DNA of 64,000 nt from an alpha proteobacterium U9-1i (lineage in GTDB: Bacteria; Pseudomonadota; Alphaproteobacteria; Caulobacterales; Aquidulcibacteraceae): positions 372,001-436,000 of the forward strand of contig BBSY01000003.1 in NCBI GenBank assembly GCA_000974665.1. Reading direction: 5' to 3'. Shown one piece after another: positions 9,490-18,221 of the stretch. Within the stretch, counting starts at the first letter, position 1. Every line of letters starts with the position of its first letter. The translations under genes and the position numbers were made by a program. The notes under the pieces are model-generated. The model ran no database searches, was not told the origin of the DNA, and worked only from the letters and a program-made list of their open reading frames with translations.

Positions 9490-9786
9490 ATGATGGGACA
9501 GCGCAAGGCATATACGCGTGAGTTCAAGCTTGAGGCGGTGAAGCTGATCCGAGACCGGGGCGTGTCGTTCGCCCAGGCGTCGCGCGATCTGAGCGTCCAC
9601 CCCAACGTCCTTAGCAAATGGGTGGCCGACTTCGAAGTCGATCCGGGCCAGGCGTTTCCGGGTCAGGGTCAGATGAAGCCCGAGCAACAAGAGATCGAGC
9701 GGCTGCGCCGCGAAGTGACCAAGCTCAAGGCCGAGCGCGACATTCTAAAAAAAGCCGCGGCCTACTTCGCGAAGGACCAAGCGTGA
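9490..9786 (+). CDS. IS3-family transposase OrfA
   Basis: 98 aa. It has the Tnp-1 helix-turn-helix (YTREFKLEAVKLIRDRGVSFAQASRDL, with the second helix NVLSKW) and a C-terminal leucine-zipper-like coiled coil (EQQEIERLRREVTKLKAERDILKKA). Start is ATG 9490 with GGAGAG just ahead; GTG 9487 and ATG 9493 are alternatives. A run of seven A at 9747-9753 is the expected slippery site for the -1 frameshift that fuses OrfA to OrfB in this family. Confidence 0.85.
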   Translation: MMGQRKAYTREFKLEAVKLIRDRGVSFAQASRDLSVHPNVLSKWVADFEVDPGQAFPGQGQMKPEQQEIERLRREVTKLKAERDILKKAAAYFAKDQA

Positions 9787-10259
9787 TGTTTGGTTTCATA
9801 GCGAAGCACCGAGGGATTTGGCCGGTGAGTTGGATGTGCGACGCGCTCGGTGTGTCGCGAAGCGGCTTCTTCGCCTGGCTGACGCGCGCACCCAGCGCCC
9901 GCGCCAAGAGCGACGAGACGATCGCCGTTAGCGTCCGTCAAAGTTTTCTCCAAAGCGATCGCACCTATGGCGCGCGCCGAGTTTGGCGTGATGTTCTCGA
10001 AGAAGGCGTAAAGTGCGGTCTGCACCGCATCGAGCGTTTGATGTGTATTCACGCCTTGAAAGCCCGCCCGCGCCGCCGACGGCTTCCGCCTGACACGGGA
10101 GAGCGGATCTCAGGCGCCATCGCGCCAAACATTCTCGATCGCCGCTTCCAGGCGGCCGCACCCAATCAAAAATGGGCGGCGGACTTCACTTACATTTGGA
10201 CGGCGGAAGGTTGGCTCTACGCGGAACTGGATTTTATGGAGCGTAGGGCGGCTCGTTAG
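9786..10259 (+). pseudogene. IS3-family transposase OrfB, truncated
   Basis: The reading frame starts at ATG 9786 (overlapping OrfA's stop, TGATG) and can also be reached by -1 frameshift at the A7 run. It has the HTH_21 region (DALGVSRSGFFAWLTR ... RTYGARRVWRDV) and the start of the DDE domain with the first Asp (NQKWAADFTYIWT). Translation then departs from the family (AELDFMERRAAR) and stops, so the second catalytic Asp and the Glu are missing. It cannot be an active transposase. Confidence 0.8.
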
Positions 10260-10358
10260 CGTTCTACTTCTCTATCCCGAGCGTTTCGGCGACTATCGGT
10301 GGCGGGGTTCAGCGCGAGGTTCCGGCGCATATGCCTGGGACGGGAAGAAGTTTAGCGC

Positions 10359-10397
10359 ACGAGCCTTGGTCGGGATACGCTGCCCGCCAAGGCTCGT
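10359..10397. repeat. 11-bp inverted repeat downstream of the P4-type integrase
   Basis: ACGAGCCTTGG (10359-10369) and CCAAGGCTCGT (10387-10397) form a perfect 11-bp stem with a 17-base loop, 16 bases past the integrase stop. There is no clear T-run on the integrase strand, so it may be a weak terminator or a recombination-related site. It lies between the truncated IS and the integrase. Confidence 0.5.
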
Positions 10398-10412
10398 TTG
10401 AACGACTAGCCA

Positions 10413-11693
10413 TCAAGCGCTGCGAGTTTTGCGTTCGTCGTCGAGCTTTACGACTTCGCCACCGGAAGCCGCGTCGCATGCGTCGGCCCACAGCTGCATC
10501 AGCGTTGCGCGCTTCGCGAACAAATCGCCTCGCGCATATGCCTGTTCGGTTCGGTCACCTTGAATGTGCGCAAGCGCCATTTCGCAGACCTCGCGCGGCA
10601 CAGATGTGCATTCACCGGCCCAAGTTCGGAAGGTGCTGCGAAAGCCGTGCACCGTGACCTCGGTTCGCTCCATGCGCTCCAAGACCTTCAGCATCGTCAT
10701 GCCCGAGAGCGGCCGGCGCTTGGTCCCTTGGCCGGGGAAAACATATTTGCCGTGCGGGTCCGCCTTTCGAAGCAGCGTCAGCATTGCCACGGCTTGCCGC
10801 GACAGCGGGATGCGGTGGCTCCGCTTCATCTTCATGCGTTCGCCCGGGATCTCCCACACTGCTGTCGATAGATCGACCTCAGACCACATCGCACCGAGCG
10901 TCTCCGTGGTGCGGGTGGCGCAAAGGATCGTCAGTTCGAGGGCGCGCGCGCCGAGACCATTGACCGCGCGCAGCTTCGGCATGAAGTCAGCGATCTGCTC
11001 GTACGGCAGCGCGGGACGATGCGTCACCTGGCGGGCGCTCTTTCCCATCATGTGTTGAACGCGCGCCAGTGCGGCGGGGTTGTCGCCATGCCGATAGCCG
11101 TGGGCGCTGGCATATTCGAGCACGGCCTCGATGCGTTGCCGGACGCGCCGCGCGGTTTCGGGCTTCTCGCGCCAGATTGGCGTGAGAACGGCCTTGATGT
11201 AGGCGACGCCTTGCCGGGTCGTATCCAAGTGGGAGACCGGAAGGCCGCCAATTTTCGAGAAGGCGTAGTCGTCGAGCGTCGAGAGCCAAATCTTTGCGTG
11301 TTTTTTCGACGTCCAGTCGGCGCGCTTCGCCTCCAGAAACTCAAGCGCAGCCTCTTTGAACGTGCGCGACTGGGCTGCCTCCATGGCCTGCGTGATTTTC
11401 TCGACTTTGCGCTTGTCGATCGGGTCGACACCGGCTCTCAGCAGTTTGCGGGCTTCGTCGGCCGCGTCGCGCGCCTGTTTCAGGCTGACCGCCTCGAAGC
11501 TGCCGAGACCCATCCAGCGTCGCTTGTTCGAGTTCGGCGCCGTGTACCGGAAGAGCCACCGACGCAGCGTCGACGCGTCGTCGCCACCGCTCTCGACGAT
11601 CTCACAATAGAGCCCCTGGCCATCGTGCAGCTTTGCGGGTGGTTTGGTCGCCTTAATGGCCGCGACCGTGAGTAGTTCCTTACCGCGAGCCAA
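10413..11693 (-). CDS. P4-type tyrosine integrase
   Basis: 426 aa, the normal length for prophage/island P4-like integrases. The N-terminal DUF4102 arm-binding domain (AIKATKPPAKLHDGQGLY ... RRWMGLGSF) is followed by the core-binding SAM-like domain (about 110-200) and the catalytic domain. Catalytic residues visible: Arg in ILCATRTTETL, the HGFRSTFR box, and the Tyr in TEQAYARGD. It points leftward, with the phage-like gene 12023-12961 upstream on the same strand. No attachment-site repeat for it could be located inside the window, so the element it serves probably extends to the left or has been scrambled. Confidence 0.9.
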   Translation of the reverse strand: MARGKELLTVAAIKATKPPAKLHDGQGLYCEIVESGGDDASTLRRWLFRYTAPNSNKRRWMGLGSFEAVSLKQARDAADEARKLLRAGVDPIDKRKVEKITQAMEAAQSRTFKEAALEFLEAKRADWTSKKHAKIWLSTLDDYAFSKIGGLPVSHLDTTRQGVAYIKAVLTPIWREKPETARRVRQRIEAVLEYASAHGYRHGDNPAALARVQHMMGKSARQVTHRPALPYEQIADFMPKLRAVNGLGARALELTILCATRTTETLGAMWSEVDLSTAVWEIPGERMKMKRSHRIPLSRQAVAMLTLLRKADPHGKYVFPGQGTKRRPLSGMTMLKVLERMERTEVTVHGFRSTFRTWAGECTSVPREVCEMALAHIQGDRTEQAYARGDLFAKRATLMQLWADACDAASGGEVVKLDDERKTRSA

Positions 11694-12022
11694 CGTTCCA
11701 CCTACCTTTCCTTATACCATTGTGACGGCGCTCGCCCCATGACGCCAGCAGACGCAGCCGGAAGCTCACAAGCTAAATGCCACACAAATAGGACGGAAGT
11801 TGCTTAGCTCCGCAATCCGCTGGCTGTCGTCAGCGGAAATGCTTTGGGCAGCTACCCGGGGAGCCATTTTTTTCGCTTAAGTATCGGTAATCTCTACGGT
11901 TAGTTGCGCCACCGGCGCACTGCGCATGGCGCACGGAGCTTGCAGCGAGGTCTAAGGCGCGTTCTCCTCAGCAGGCGCGGCGCCGCCAAATTTGTTGGCG
12001 GCGCCGTCTACATTTGAGTGAA
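11694..12022. other. Intergenic stretch without a gene
   Basis: About 330 bases between the integrase start and the end of the tail-like gene. Neither strand shows a convincing reading frame. It should hold the integrase promoter (not identifiable by eye), and it contains the hairpin at 11979-12005. It is less GC-rich around 11860-11890 (TTTTTTTCGCTTAAG) than its surroundings. Confidence 0.5.
11979..12005 (-). terminator. Strong hairpin past the tail-like gene
   Basis: GGCGCCGCCAA (11979-11989) and TTGGCGGCGCC (11995-12005) pair over 11 bp with a 5-base loop, 17 bases after the stop of the minus-strand gene ending at 12023. There is no T-run on the minus strand, so it may act as a stabilising 3' hairpin rather than an intrinsic terminator. 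Confidence 0.5.
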
Positions 12023-12961
12023 CTAAGCGGTTCTAAGTTCCGAGCCCTCATCAAACTCGATCAGAAGATTGTTCAGGCCTACGCCGTATTCGGCGAGCAC
12101 GGCCGCGAGGCCATCTAGACTAGAGCCGGTTGAATGCGCCGAGCCACGTACGCGGAACTCGTAAAATCCGGCGGCGGCGTTCATTGCGCTGACAATGGTG
12201 GCAGCACCGTAGTGATGATTTCCGCGGTCTATAATGTTTCCGCCAGAAATTGCGTTCGGTGCGGTTGTCCAAGAAGCCGCCGCCAAGTTGGCGAACGTCG
12301 CGGCGTGACGGTACTCGATCAGAAATCCGAAGCCGACCACGTCCATGTAGCTTGTGAATTCACCGCGATGTGTGACGTTCACCTGAAAAAAGAGCCTCGC
12401 AACGGCCGGATCGTTGAGCCGGGCGGTGACGTGGAAGTGCGGAATTTCAGAGAGATCCCACGTCAGCGGAAACACCTCATCACACGATCGCCGAATAACC
12501 AGCCTCTCACCGGTCGGTGCGGTAGGTTCGACCGATTCAAACAGGCGAACCTCGGTCGCAATGGCCCATACACCGGTCGAAATCACCGCCCAGACGTATC
12601 GATACTGGGTGACAACGTCGGTCGAAAGGATGGTTCGCGTGGTCTGCGCATTGACGTCGCCGAAAGGGCCCGCGACGCCCAGCAAAACGCCGTCAGCAGC
12701 ACCTGACGGCGCCGCGCCGTTTTTGCCGTAGAGGCTTAGTGTGATGTCCGTCGTGGCGCCCGATGCGTCGAAACCGTTTGTCGCCGATACGAGTTCTGCC
12801 TTGGAAATTCTCTTTGGTGAGCCGCCGAAGTCTATGCCGGCGTAGCCCGTGGTAGCCTCGGCATACCCGTTAGTTGAGGTAGACCCGTCAAAAACGGCGC
12901 TGAGACCGCCCCCCGAGGTCATGTCGCCGATGCGGCTGAAACCAGAAACGTCGATTGTCAT
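12023..12961 (-). CDS. Beta-rich phage tail/discoidin-like hypothetical protein
   Basis: 312 aa, no signal peptide. The first 150 residues look like a galactose-binding/discoidin jelly roll (FDGSTSTNGYAEATTGYAGIDFG ... KAELVSATNGFDASG ... TRTILSTDVVTQYRYVWAVIS). The second half is beta-rich (FFQVNVTHRGEFTSYMDVVGFGF) and ends in EFRVRGSAHSTGS. Such modules appear in phage tail or head-decoration proteins. It is on the same strand as the integrase. Role inferred; no named family is assigned. Confidence 0.5.
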   Translation of the reverse strand: MTIDVSGFSRIGDMTSGGGLSAVFDGSTSTNGYAEATTGYAGIDFGGSPKRISKAELVSATNGFDASGATTDITLSLYGKNGAAPSGAADGVLLGVAGPFGDVNAQTTRTILSTDVVTQYRYVWAVISTGVWAIATEVRLFESVEPTAPTGERLVIRRSCDEVFPLTWDLSEIPHFHVTARLNDPAVARLFFQVNVTHRGEFTSYMDVVGFGFLIEYRHAATFANLAAASWTTAPNAISGGNIIDRGNHHYGAATIVSAMNAAAGFYEFRVRGSAHSTGSSLDGLAAVLAEYGVGLNNLLIEFDEGSELRTA

Positions 12962-13179
12962 GGCGTTGCATCACTTTCTGCAGTCGCCTCAGTGGATGAG
13001 GCCCCGCGAGTGTGCAGGCGCGCCGGGTCGGTCGGATTGTTTGTGGTTCTTTGAGAAAAACTCCCCTTAAGTCAGCTGGATATGTTCGCTAGCCAGGGGG
13101 ATTCTACGGCATTTCCGACGGGCCTGCGCTGTCAGCGCCGCTTGCCATTGTGGGCGACGCGTCGGAAGCGGTGCGGCCA

Positions 13180-13863
13180 ATGTTTAAGCCGCTGCCGCCT
13201 GAGGTCGAGCGCGCCCGGGTGATTGCCGCGGGCGTGTTGCTGGTGACCACTATTATCGCGGCGTTCCTGATTGTGACACGCCCGAAGCCGCCGGAGGCTT
13301 TGCGGACGGATCGGCTAACGGAGTTTGCCGGCAACGTCGGCGAGTGCCGGCGGGCGTTGGCGCAGGCGGGATTCGAGGCGCCGAGGGCTGAGGATGTGAG
13401 CGAGGGCGCGCGATGTGGCTATCGCAATGCGGTGACGTTGAGCGCTTCGCCGATCGGGTTTTCCGAGGCGCCAACCACCAATTGCGCTTTGGCGGCGGCT
13501 TTGGTGCTGTGGCAGCGCGACGTGGTGGCCCCAGCGGCGGAGCGGCATTTGGGTCAGGCGGTGGCGCGGATCGAGATGGGCGGGCCGGCCTATGCGTGCC
13601 GGCCGGTGGCCGGGCGGCGCGATGGGCGAATGAGCGAGCACGCCCGCGCCAACGCCATCGACATTTCCGGGTTCACCTTGGCCGACGGGCGGGTGCTGGC
13701 GGTGCGCGGTGGCTGGCGGGGCGCGGCGGGCGAGCGGCGCTTCTTGAGGGCGGTGCGCGATGGGGCCTGCGAGCGATTCCGGACGGTGCTTTCGCCCGAC
13801 TATAACCGCGCCCACGCCGACCATCTCCATCTGGACATGGGCGGGTACGCGCTGTGTCGTTAG
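13180..13863 (+). CDS. Extensin-like family membrane protein
   Basis: About 227 aa from ATG 13180; a GTG at 13150 would add ten residues. One N-terminal membrane segment (VIAAGVLLVTTIIAAFLIV) anchors it facing the periplasm. The extensin-like C-terminal domain (pfam06904) follows: four cysteines, the SEHARANAIDISGF motif and the final NRAHADHLHLDMG. These His/Asp motifs resemble the zinc site of M15/D-Ala-D-Ala peptidases, so a peptidoglycan role is inferred. These proteins are frequent in alphaproteobacteria. It marks the return to core genome after the accessory region. Confidence 0.8.
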   Translation: MFKPLPPEVERARVIAAGVLLVTTIIAAFLIVTRPKPPEALRTDRLTEFAGNVGECRRALAQAGFEAPRAEDVSEGARCGYRNAVTLSASPIGFSEAPTTNCALAAALVLWQRDVVAPAAERHLGQAVARIEMGGPAYACRPVAGRRDGRMSEHARANAIDISGFTLADGRVLAVRGGWRGAAGERRFLRAVRDGACERFRTVLSPDYNRAHADHLHLDMGGYALCR

Positions 13864-13921
13864 GGCGGCTTGCCCGACGGGCCAAACTTCGCCATTCCGG
13901 AGCCGCTTGAACGAGGGTCTC

Positions 13922-14572
13922 ATGGATTTCGCGCACGCGCGGCATTTGATGGTGGAAAGCCAGGTCCGTCCCAACGACGTGACGGACCTCCGCATCCTGG
14001 GCGCGATGCGGACGCTGCCGCGCGAGCGCTTCGCGCCGGCGCATATGCGCTCGCTGGCCTATGCCGACCTTGAGTTGGAGGCCGCACCTGGCCGCAAGCT
14101 CATGCGGCCGCGCGATCTGGCGAAAATGGTGCAGTCCTTGGCGCCGGCGCCGAGCGAGCGGGCGTTGGAGGTTGCGGGCGTCACGGGCTATGGCGCGGCC
14201 GTGCTGGCCGCGTGCTGCGCGCAGGTGTTCAGCCAAGATCCCGACGCCAACATTTCCTTCGCGGCGCGCGCGGCGCTCGAATCGTCTGGCGTCACCAACG
14301 TGAAAACCGTGTCGACAGCCGCCGCCGATGGCTGGGCCGATGATGGGCCGTATGATGTGATTATGCTCAACGGCAGCGCTGAAATCGTGCCGGAGGCTTG
14401 GCTCACGCAATTGGCGCCAGGCGGGCGGCTTGGTGTGATCGTGCGCGAAGGCGCCGTGGGGCGTGCGCGAATCTATACGCGCGCGGGCTCGTCAGTTGCG
14501 TATCGCGTGGCGTTCGATGCCGCGCCGCCGATTGCGCCGGGACTCGAGGCAAGGCCAGCGTTCCGCTTCTAA
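13922..14572 (+). CDS. Protein-L-isoaspartate methyltransferase-like (PCMT family)
   Basis: 216 aa from ATG 13922; the upstream extension overlaps the extensin gene and is not needed. The PCMT N-terminus is clear (ARHLMVESQVRPNDVTDLRILGAMRTLPRERFAP), and a Rossmann SAM-binding fold follows. The glycine motif is degenerate (LEVAGVTGYGAAVLAA rather than GSGxGY), and the acidic residue after strand 2 is not obvious. This divergent form is the one found next to popZ/valS in alphaproteobacteria, where a TolC-family gene often lies between them; no such gene is here. Isoaspartyl repair activity is therefore doubtful. Confidence 0.75.
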   Translation: MDFAHARHLMVESQVRPNDVTDLRILGAMRTLPRERFAPAHMRSLAYADLELEAAPGRKLMRPRDLAKMVQSLAPAPSERALEVAGVTGYGAAVLAACCAQVFSQDPDANISFAARAALESSGVTNVKTVSTAAADGWADDGPYDVIMLNGSAEIVPEAWLTQLAPGGRLGVIVREGAVGRARIYTRAGSSVAYRVAFDAAPPIAPGLEARPAFRF

Positions 14573-14612
14573 CGGTGCATGCCCGCGTTGCGTGCGCGGA
14601 ACAACGCAGCGA

Positions 14613-14627
14613 TTAACGTTCCCTTAT
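14613..14627 (+). promoter_or_regulatory. CtrA-like box upstream of popZ
   Basis: TTAA at 14613-14616 and TTAT at 14624-14627 are separated by 7 bases, one mismatch from the CtrA consensus TTAA-N7-TTAA. It lies about 140 bases ahead of popZ. A single near-match in an AT-rich patch can be chance. Confidence 0.25.
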
Positions 14628-14767
14628 TTTCTAGCCAACAGCATGCTCGCAAGAGACGCGGAAGCGATTCTACCTTTCGTGCGCAACGTTTGTTGCGTTG
14701 GTGGACGCAGATCGCGGCGAAACGTAGATTCCGAGTCGAACGACTCACACTGAACGCGGGGTTCGAG

Positions 14768-15280
14768 ATGGCGCTCCCAGAAACGCAGGCCGAGCCTTCC
14801 ATGGAAGAGATTCTGGCGTCGATCCGCCGGATCATCTCCGAGGAAGAACAGGAGCCGACGGCAAGCGAGCCGGTGCTCGATCTGACGCAGCACGCGAGTG
14901 AAGAGAGCGTGCAAACCGCCGACGACGATCTTGTGTTTGAAGCGGTGGAAGAAGCGATCGCCCCGGCCCCGGCCGCGCCGCAATATGTCGAGGAGAGTCC
15001 CGTGCCTGCAGCCGCCCCTGTCCGCGCTCAGGCGCCTGTCGCGGCGCCGGCGATTACGGACACCATCATTTCCTCACCGACCGCCAGCGCGGCGGCGGGC
15101 TCGCTTTCGCGTCTCGCGGGAACGTTGCGCATTTCCGATACGGCCGGCCAGACCGTTGAAGGCGTGGTGCGCGAGATGCTGAAGCCGATGCTGAAGGAGT
15201 GGCTCGAAATAAACCTGCCGGCGATCGTGGAAGCACGGGTCGAGGCGGAATTGGAGCGGATCGCGCGCATGGCGCGCTGA
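14768..15280 (+). CDS. popZ: PopZ, polar organizing protein (DUF2497)
   Basis: 170 aa from ATG 14768; an upstream extension is possible but lacks family similarity. It shows the PopZ layout: N-terminal helix PSMEEILASIRRIISEE, a Pro/Ala/Glu-rich disordered linker (about residues 30-100), and a C-terminal helical oligomerisation region (SLSRLAGTLR ... GVVREMLKPMLKEWLEINLPAIVEARVEAELERIARMAR). In Caulobacter PopZ forms the polar matrix that anchors the ParB-parS complex and recruits cell-cycle kinases. Position directly ahead of valS is the usual alphaproteobacterial order. Confidence 0.92.
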   Translation: MALPETQAEPSMEEILASIRRIISEEEQEPTASEPVLDLTQHASEESVQTADDDLVFEAVEEAIAPAPAAPQYVEESPVPAAAPVRAQAPVAAPAITDTIISSPTASAAAGSLSRLAGTLRISDTAGQTVEGVVREMLKPMLKEWLEINLPAIVEARVEAELERIARMAR

Positions 15281-15307
15281 TCGCCCAACGAACGAACAAG
15301 CAAGGAG

Positions 15308-15340
15308 GCGCCCCGGCTTCGGCCGGGGCGCTTTCTTTTT
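15308..15340 (+). terminator. Intrinsic terminator after popZ
   Basis: A perfect 10-bp GC stem (GCGCCCCGGC 15308-15317, GCCGGGGCGC 15322-15331) with a TTCG loop, followed by TTTCTTTTT. It ends popZ transcription 28 bases past its stop, so valS has its own promoter. Confidence 0.9.
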
Positions 15341-15346
15341 GGGCAT

Positions 15347-15446
15347 GTCATCCCGGCCGACCGAAGGGAGAGCCGGGACCCAGGGATCATAGGGGCTCGT
15401 CGTTTGCCCCTGGGTCCCGGATCACGCTCCGCGTGTCCGGGATGAC
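15347..15446. repeat. 100-bp REP-like palindromic element
   Basis: Two nested inverted repeats: GTCATCCCGG (15347-15356) with CCGGGATGAC (15437-15446), and CCGGGACCCAGGG (15373-15385) with CCCTGGGTCCCGG (15408-15420). The whole folds as a long hairpin. This form, between popZ and valS, resembles the dispersed intergenic palindromes common in alphaproteobacterial genomes. No other copy is seen in this window. Confidence 0.75.
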
Positions 15447-15497
15447 GCAACTGAGGCGCCTCGCGTTCCGCCCTTTCGGCCTGCTATAGCCAGCCCG

Positions 15498-18221
15498 ATG
15501 ATCGAGACCACCTTCAACCCGAAAGCCGTCGAGCCCGTCTGGAGCGAGGCGTGGGAAAAGTCCGGCGCGTTCCAGCCGCGCAAGGACGCGAACGCCGAGC
15601 CGTTCTGCATCGTGATCCCGCCGCCGAACGTGACTGGCTCGCTGCATATTGGCCACGCGCTCAACAACACGCTGCAGGACGTGCTGGCGCGGTTCGAGCG
15701 GCTGCGCGGCAAGAGCGTGCTGTGGCAGCCGGGCATGGATCACGCCGGCATCGCCACGCAAATGGTGGTGGAGCGTCAGCTCGCCGAAGCCGGCGGCAAT
15801 GAAAGCCGGCGCTCGCTTGGGCGCGAGGAATTCATCAAGCGCGTCTGGTCGTGGAAGGAAACCTCCGGCAGCCGCATCTTCGAGCAGCTTCGCCGCCTGG
15901 GCGCGTCAGCCGATTGGTCGCGCGAGCGCTTCACGATGGACGAAGGCTTGTCAGCCGCGGTGTTGAAAGTGTTCGTGCAGCTCCACAAGGAAGGGCTGAT
16001 CTACAAAGATAAGCGCCTCGTGAATTGGGATCCGCATTTCGAGACGGCGATTTCCGATCTCGAGGTCGAGAACCGCGATGTCGCAGGCCATTTCTGGCAT
16101 TTCAAATATCCGCTTGAGAAGGGCGAGACGTATCAGTTTCCGATCGCGCACGACGAAGCCGGCAATCCCACCGAATGGGAAACGCGGAATTACATCGCGA
16201 TCGCGACGACGCGGCCGGAGACGATGCTGGGCGACGGCGCGGTGGCGGTGCATCCTAGCGATACGCGTTACGCGCCAATCGTCGGCAAGAAGGTGCTGCT
16301 GCCTTTGGCGGATCGCTACATTCCGATCATCACCGATGAATATCCCGATCCAGCGTTTGGCTCAGGTGCGGTGAAGATCACGGGTGCGCATGATTTCAAC
16401 GATTACAAGGTCGCGCGAGCTCACAACATTCCGCTCTACATTCTGATGGACACTAAAGGCCGCATGGCCGATGCGGAGCACGTTCCGGCGAAGTATCGCG
16501 GGCTCGATCGGTTTGAAGCGCGCAAGCAGGTTGTGGCCGACATCGACGCGATCGGCTTGCTCGATCGCGTCGAGGACAAGAAGATTTCGCAGCCGTTCGG
16601 CGATCGCTCGAATGTCGTGATCGAGCCGATGCTGACGGACCAATGGTACGTCAACGCCGGTGAGCTGGCGAAGAGCGCCATTGCGGCGGTGGAAACCGGC
16701 AAGACCAAGTTCACGCCGGAAGCGTGGACGAAGACCTACTTCCAATGGATGCGCAACATCGAACCGTGGTGCATCTCGCGCCAGCTTTGGTGGGGCCATC
16801 GCATTCCGGCGTGGTACGGGCCGGACGGGCATACTTTCGTCGAGGAAAGCGAAGCCGCAGCGAAAACGACGGCGCGTAAGCATTACGGCAAGGACGTCGC
16901 GCTTCGTCAGGACGAAGACGTGCTCGACACGTGGTTCTCGTCCGGCCTGTGGCCGTTCTCGACGCTGGGCTGGCCGCAGAAGACGCCGGAGCTGAAGCGC
17001 TTCTACCCCACCTCCATTCTCGTCACCGCGCACGACATCATCTTCTTCTGGGTGGCGCGGATGATGATGCTGGGGCTGCACTTCATGAAGGATGTGCCGT
17101 TTCACGAGGTCTACATTCACGCTTTGGTGCGCGATGCGTCCGGCGCGAAAATGTCCAAGTCCAAGGGCAACGTGCTCGATCCGCTCGATCTGGTGGACAA
17201 GTTTGGCGCCGATGCGTTGCGCTTCACATTGGCGGCGATGGCGGCGCAAGGGCGCGACATCAAGCTGAGCGAACAGCGCATCGAAGGCTATCGCAATTTC
17301 GGCACCAAGCTTTGGAACGCCGCGCGCTTCGCGCAGATGAACGAATGCGCGGTGTGGGATCAGTTCGATCCGCGCTCGCCGCAGCAGACGGTCAATCGCT
17401 GGATTGTTGGCGAGACGGCGAAGGCGCTGGCGGCGGTGACGAGCGAGCTTGAAGCGCGGCGCTTCAACGAAGCGGCGGGCGCGCTCTATAAGTTTGTCTG
17501 GAACGTCTATTGCGATTGGTATCTGGAATTCATCAAGCCGTTGCTCAACGGCGAGGATGAAGCCGCTAAAACCGAAACGCGGCGTACGGCGGCGTGGGTG
17601 CTCGATCAGATTTTGATCATGCTGCACCCGTTCATGCCGTTCATCACCGAAGAATTGTGGGCGCGGACTGGTGAGTATGGCCACAAACGCGAAGGGATGT
17701 TGATCAGCCACGACTGGCCGCACCTGCCGATGAACCTGGTGGATGCGGAGGCCGAGGCGGAGATCGACTGGATGGTGCGCCTCATCGAAGAGACGCGCTC
17801 TACCCGCTCGGAACTCAACGTGCCGGCAGGCGCGAAAATCCCGCTCTTGCTGATCGGCGCGGATCAGGCCGTCGAAACGCGGCTGGAGCGCTATCAGAAT
17901 CTGATCGACCGCATGGCGCGGCTTGAGTATTCGACCAGCGCGGCGACGGCGCCCAAGGGCTCGGTGACGTTCGTGCTCGATGGCGCGACGGTGGCGCTGC
18001 CGCTTGAAGGGGTGGTCGATCTACCGGCAGAAGCGGCGCGGCTGAAGAAAGAAATCGCCAAGATCGAGGGCGAACTGAAGAAAATGGACGCGAAGCTCGG
18101 TAACGCCGATTTCGTGCGCAAAGCGCCGGAGGAGGTCGTTGAGGAGTTGCGCGAACGGCGCGAGAGCGAGGGCGCTTCGCTTACCAAGCTTTCGCACGCG
18201 CTGGCGCAGATCGGCGGCTGA
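15498..18221 (+). CDS. valS: Valyl-tRNA synthetase
   Basis: 907 aa, full length. Class I synthetase: HIGH motif at residues 50-53 (PPPNVTGSLHIGH), the CP1 editing domain (TTRPETMLGDGAVAVHPSD region, about residues 230-260), a WCISRQLWWGHRIPAW tract, and KMSKS at about residue 551 (AKMSKSKGN). The C-terminal coiled coil (LKKEIAKIEGELKKMDAKL) is the ValRS tRNA-binding arm. It charges tRNA-Val in the cytoplasm and edits Thr-tRNA. The next gene overlaps its stop (TGATG), so they share a transcript. Confidence 0.98.
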   Translation: MIETTFNPKAVEPVWSEAWEKSGAFQPRKDANAEPFCIVIPPPNVTGSLHIGHALNNTLQDVLARFERLRGKSVLWQPGMDHAGIATQMVVERQLAEAGGNESRRSLGREEFIKRVWSWKETSGSRIFEQLRRLGASADWSRERFTMDEGLSAAVLKVFVQLHKEGLIYKDKRLVNWDPHFETAISDLEVENRDVAGHFWHFKYPLEKGETYQFPIAHDEAGNPTEWETRNYIAIATTRPETMLGDGAVAVHPSDTRYAPIVGKKVLLPLADRYIPIITDEYPDPAFGSGAVKITGAHDFNDYKVARAHNIPLYILMDTKGRMADAEHVPAKYRGLDRFEARKQVVADIDAIGLLDRVEDKKISQPFGDRSNVVIEPMLTDQWYVNAGELAKSAIAAVETGKTKFTPEAWTKTYFQWMRNIEPWCISRQLWWGHRIPAWYGPDGHTFVEESEAAAKTTARKHYGKDVALRQDEDVLDTWFSSGLWPFSTLGWPQKTPELKRFYPTSILVTAHDIIFFWVARMMMLGLHFMKDVPFHEVYIHALVRDASGAKMSKSKGNVLDPLDLVDKFGADALRFTLAAMAAQGRDIKLSEQRIEGYRNFGTKLWNAARFAQMNECAVWDQFDPRSPQQTVNRWIVGETAKALAAVTSELEARRFNEAAGALYKFVWNVYCDWYLEFIKPLLNGEDEAAKTETRRTAAWVLDQILIMLHPFMPFITEELWARTGEYGHKREGMLISHDWPHLPMNLVDAEAEAEIDWMVRLIEETRSTRSELNVPAGAKIPLLLIGADQAVETRLERYQNLIDRMARLEYSTSAATAPKGSVTFVLDGATVALPLEGVVDLPAEAARLKKEIAKIEGELKKMDAKLGNADFVRKAPEEVVEELRERRESEGASLTKLSHALAQIGG

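Larger units (their letters stand above)
9431..10259 (+). mobile_element. Truncated IS3-family insertion sequence
   Basis: The left end begins at about 9431 with TGAGCTGCTGCCGGTTTCAC, which looks like an IS3-family terminal repeat. It is followed by an OrfA (9490-9786) and the first part of an OrfB that stops at 10259. No matching right inverted repeat is visible before the integrase gene at 10413, so the element has lost its right end, including the second and third catalytic acidic residues. It sits directly behind the RHS immunity gene, a common place for RHS-linked IS elements. Confidence 0.75.

Noticed and set aside
16362-17723. 453-aa minus-strand frame inside valS
   Set aside because: Shadow of a GC-rich gene; Arg/His-rich composition with no family.
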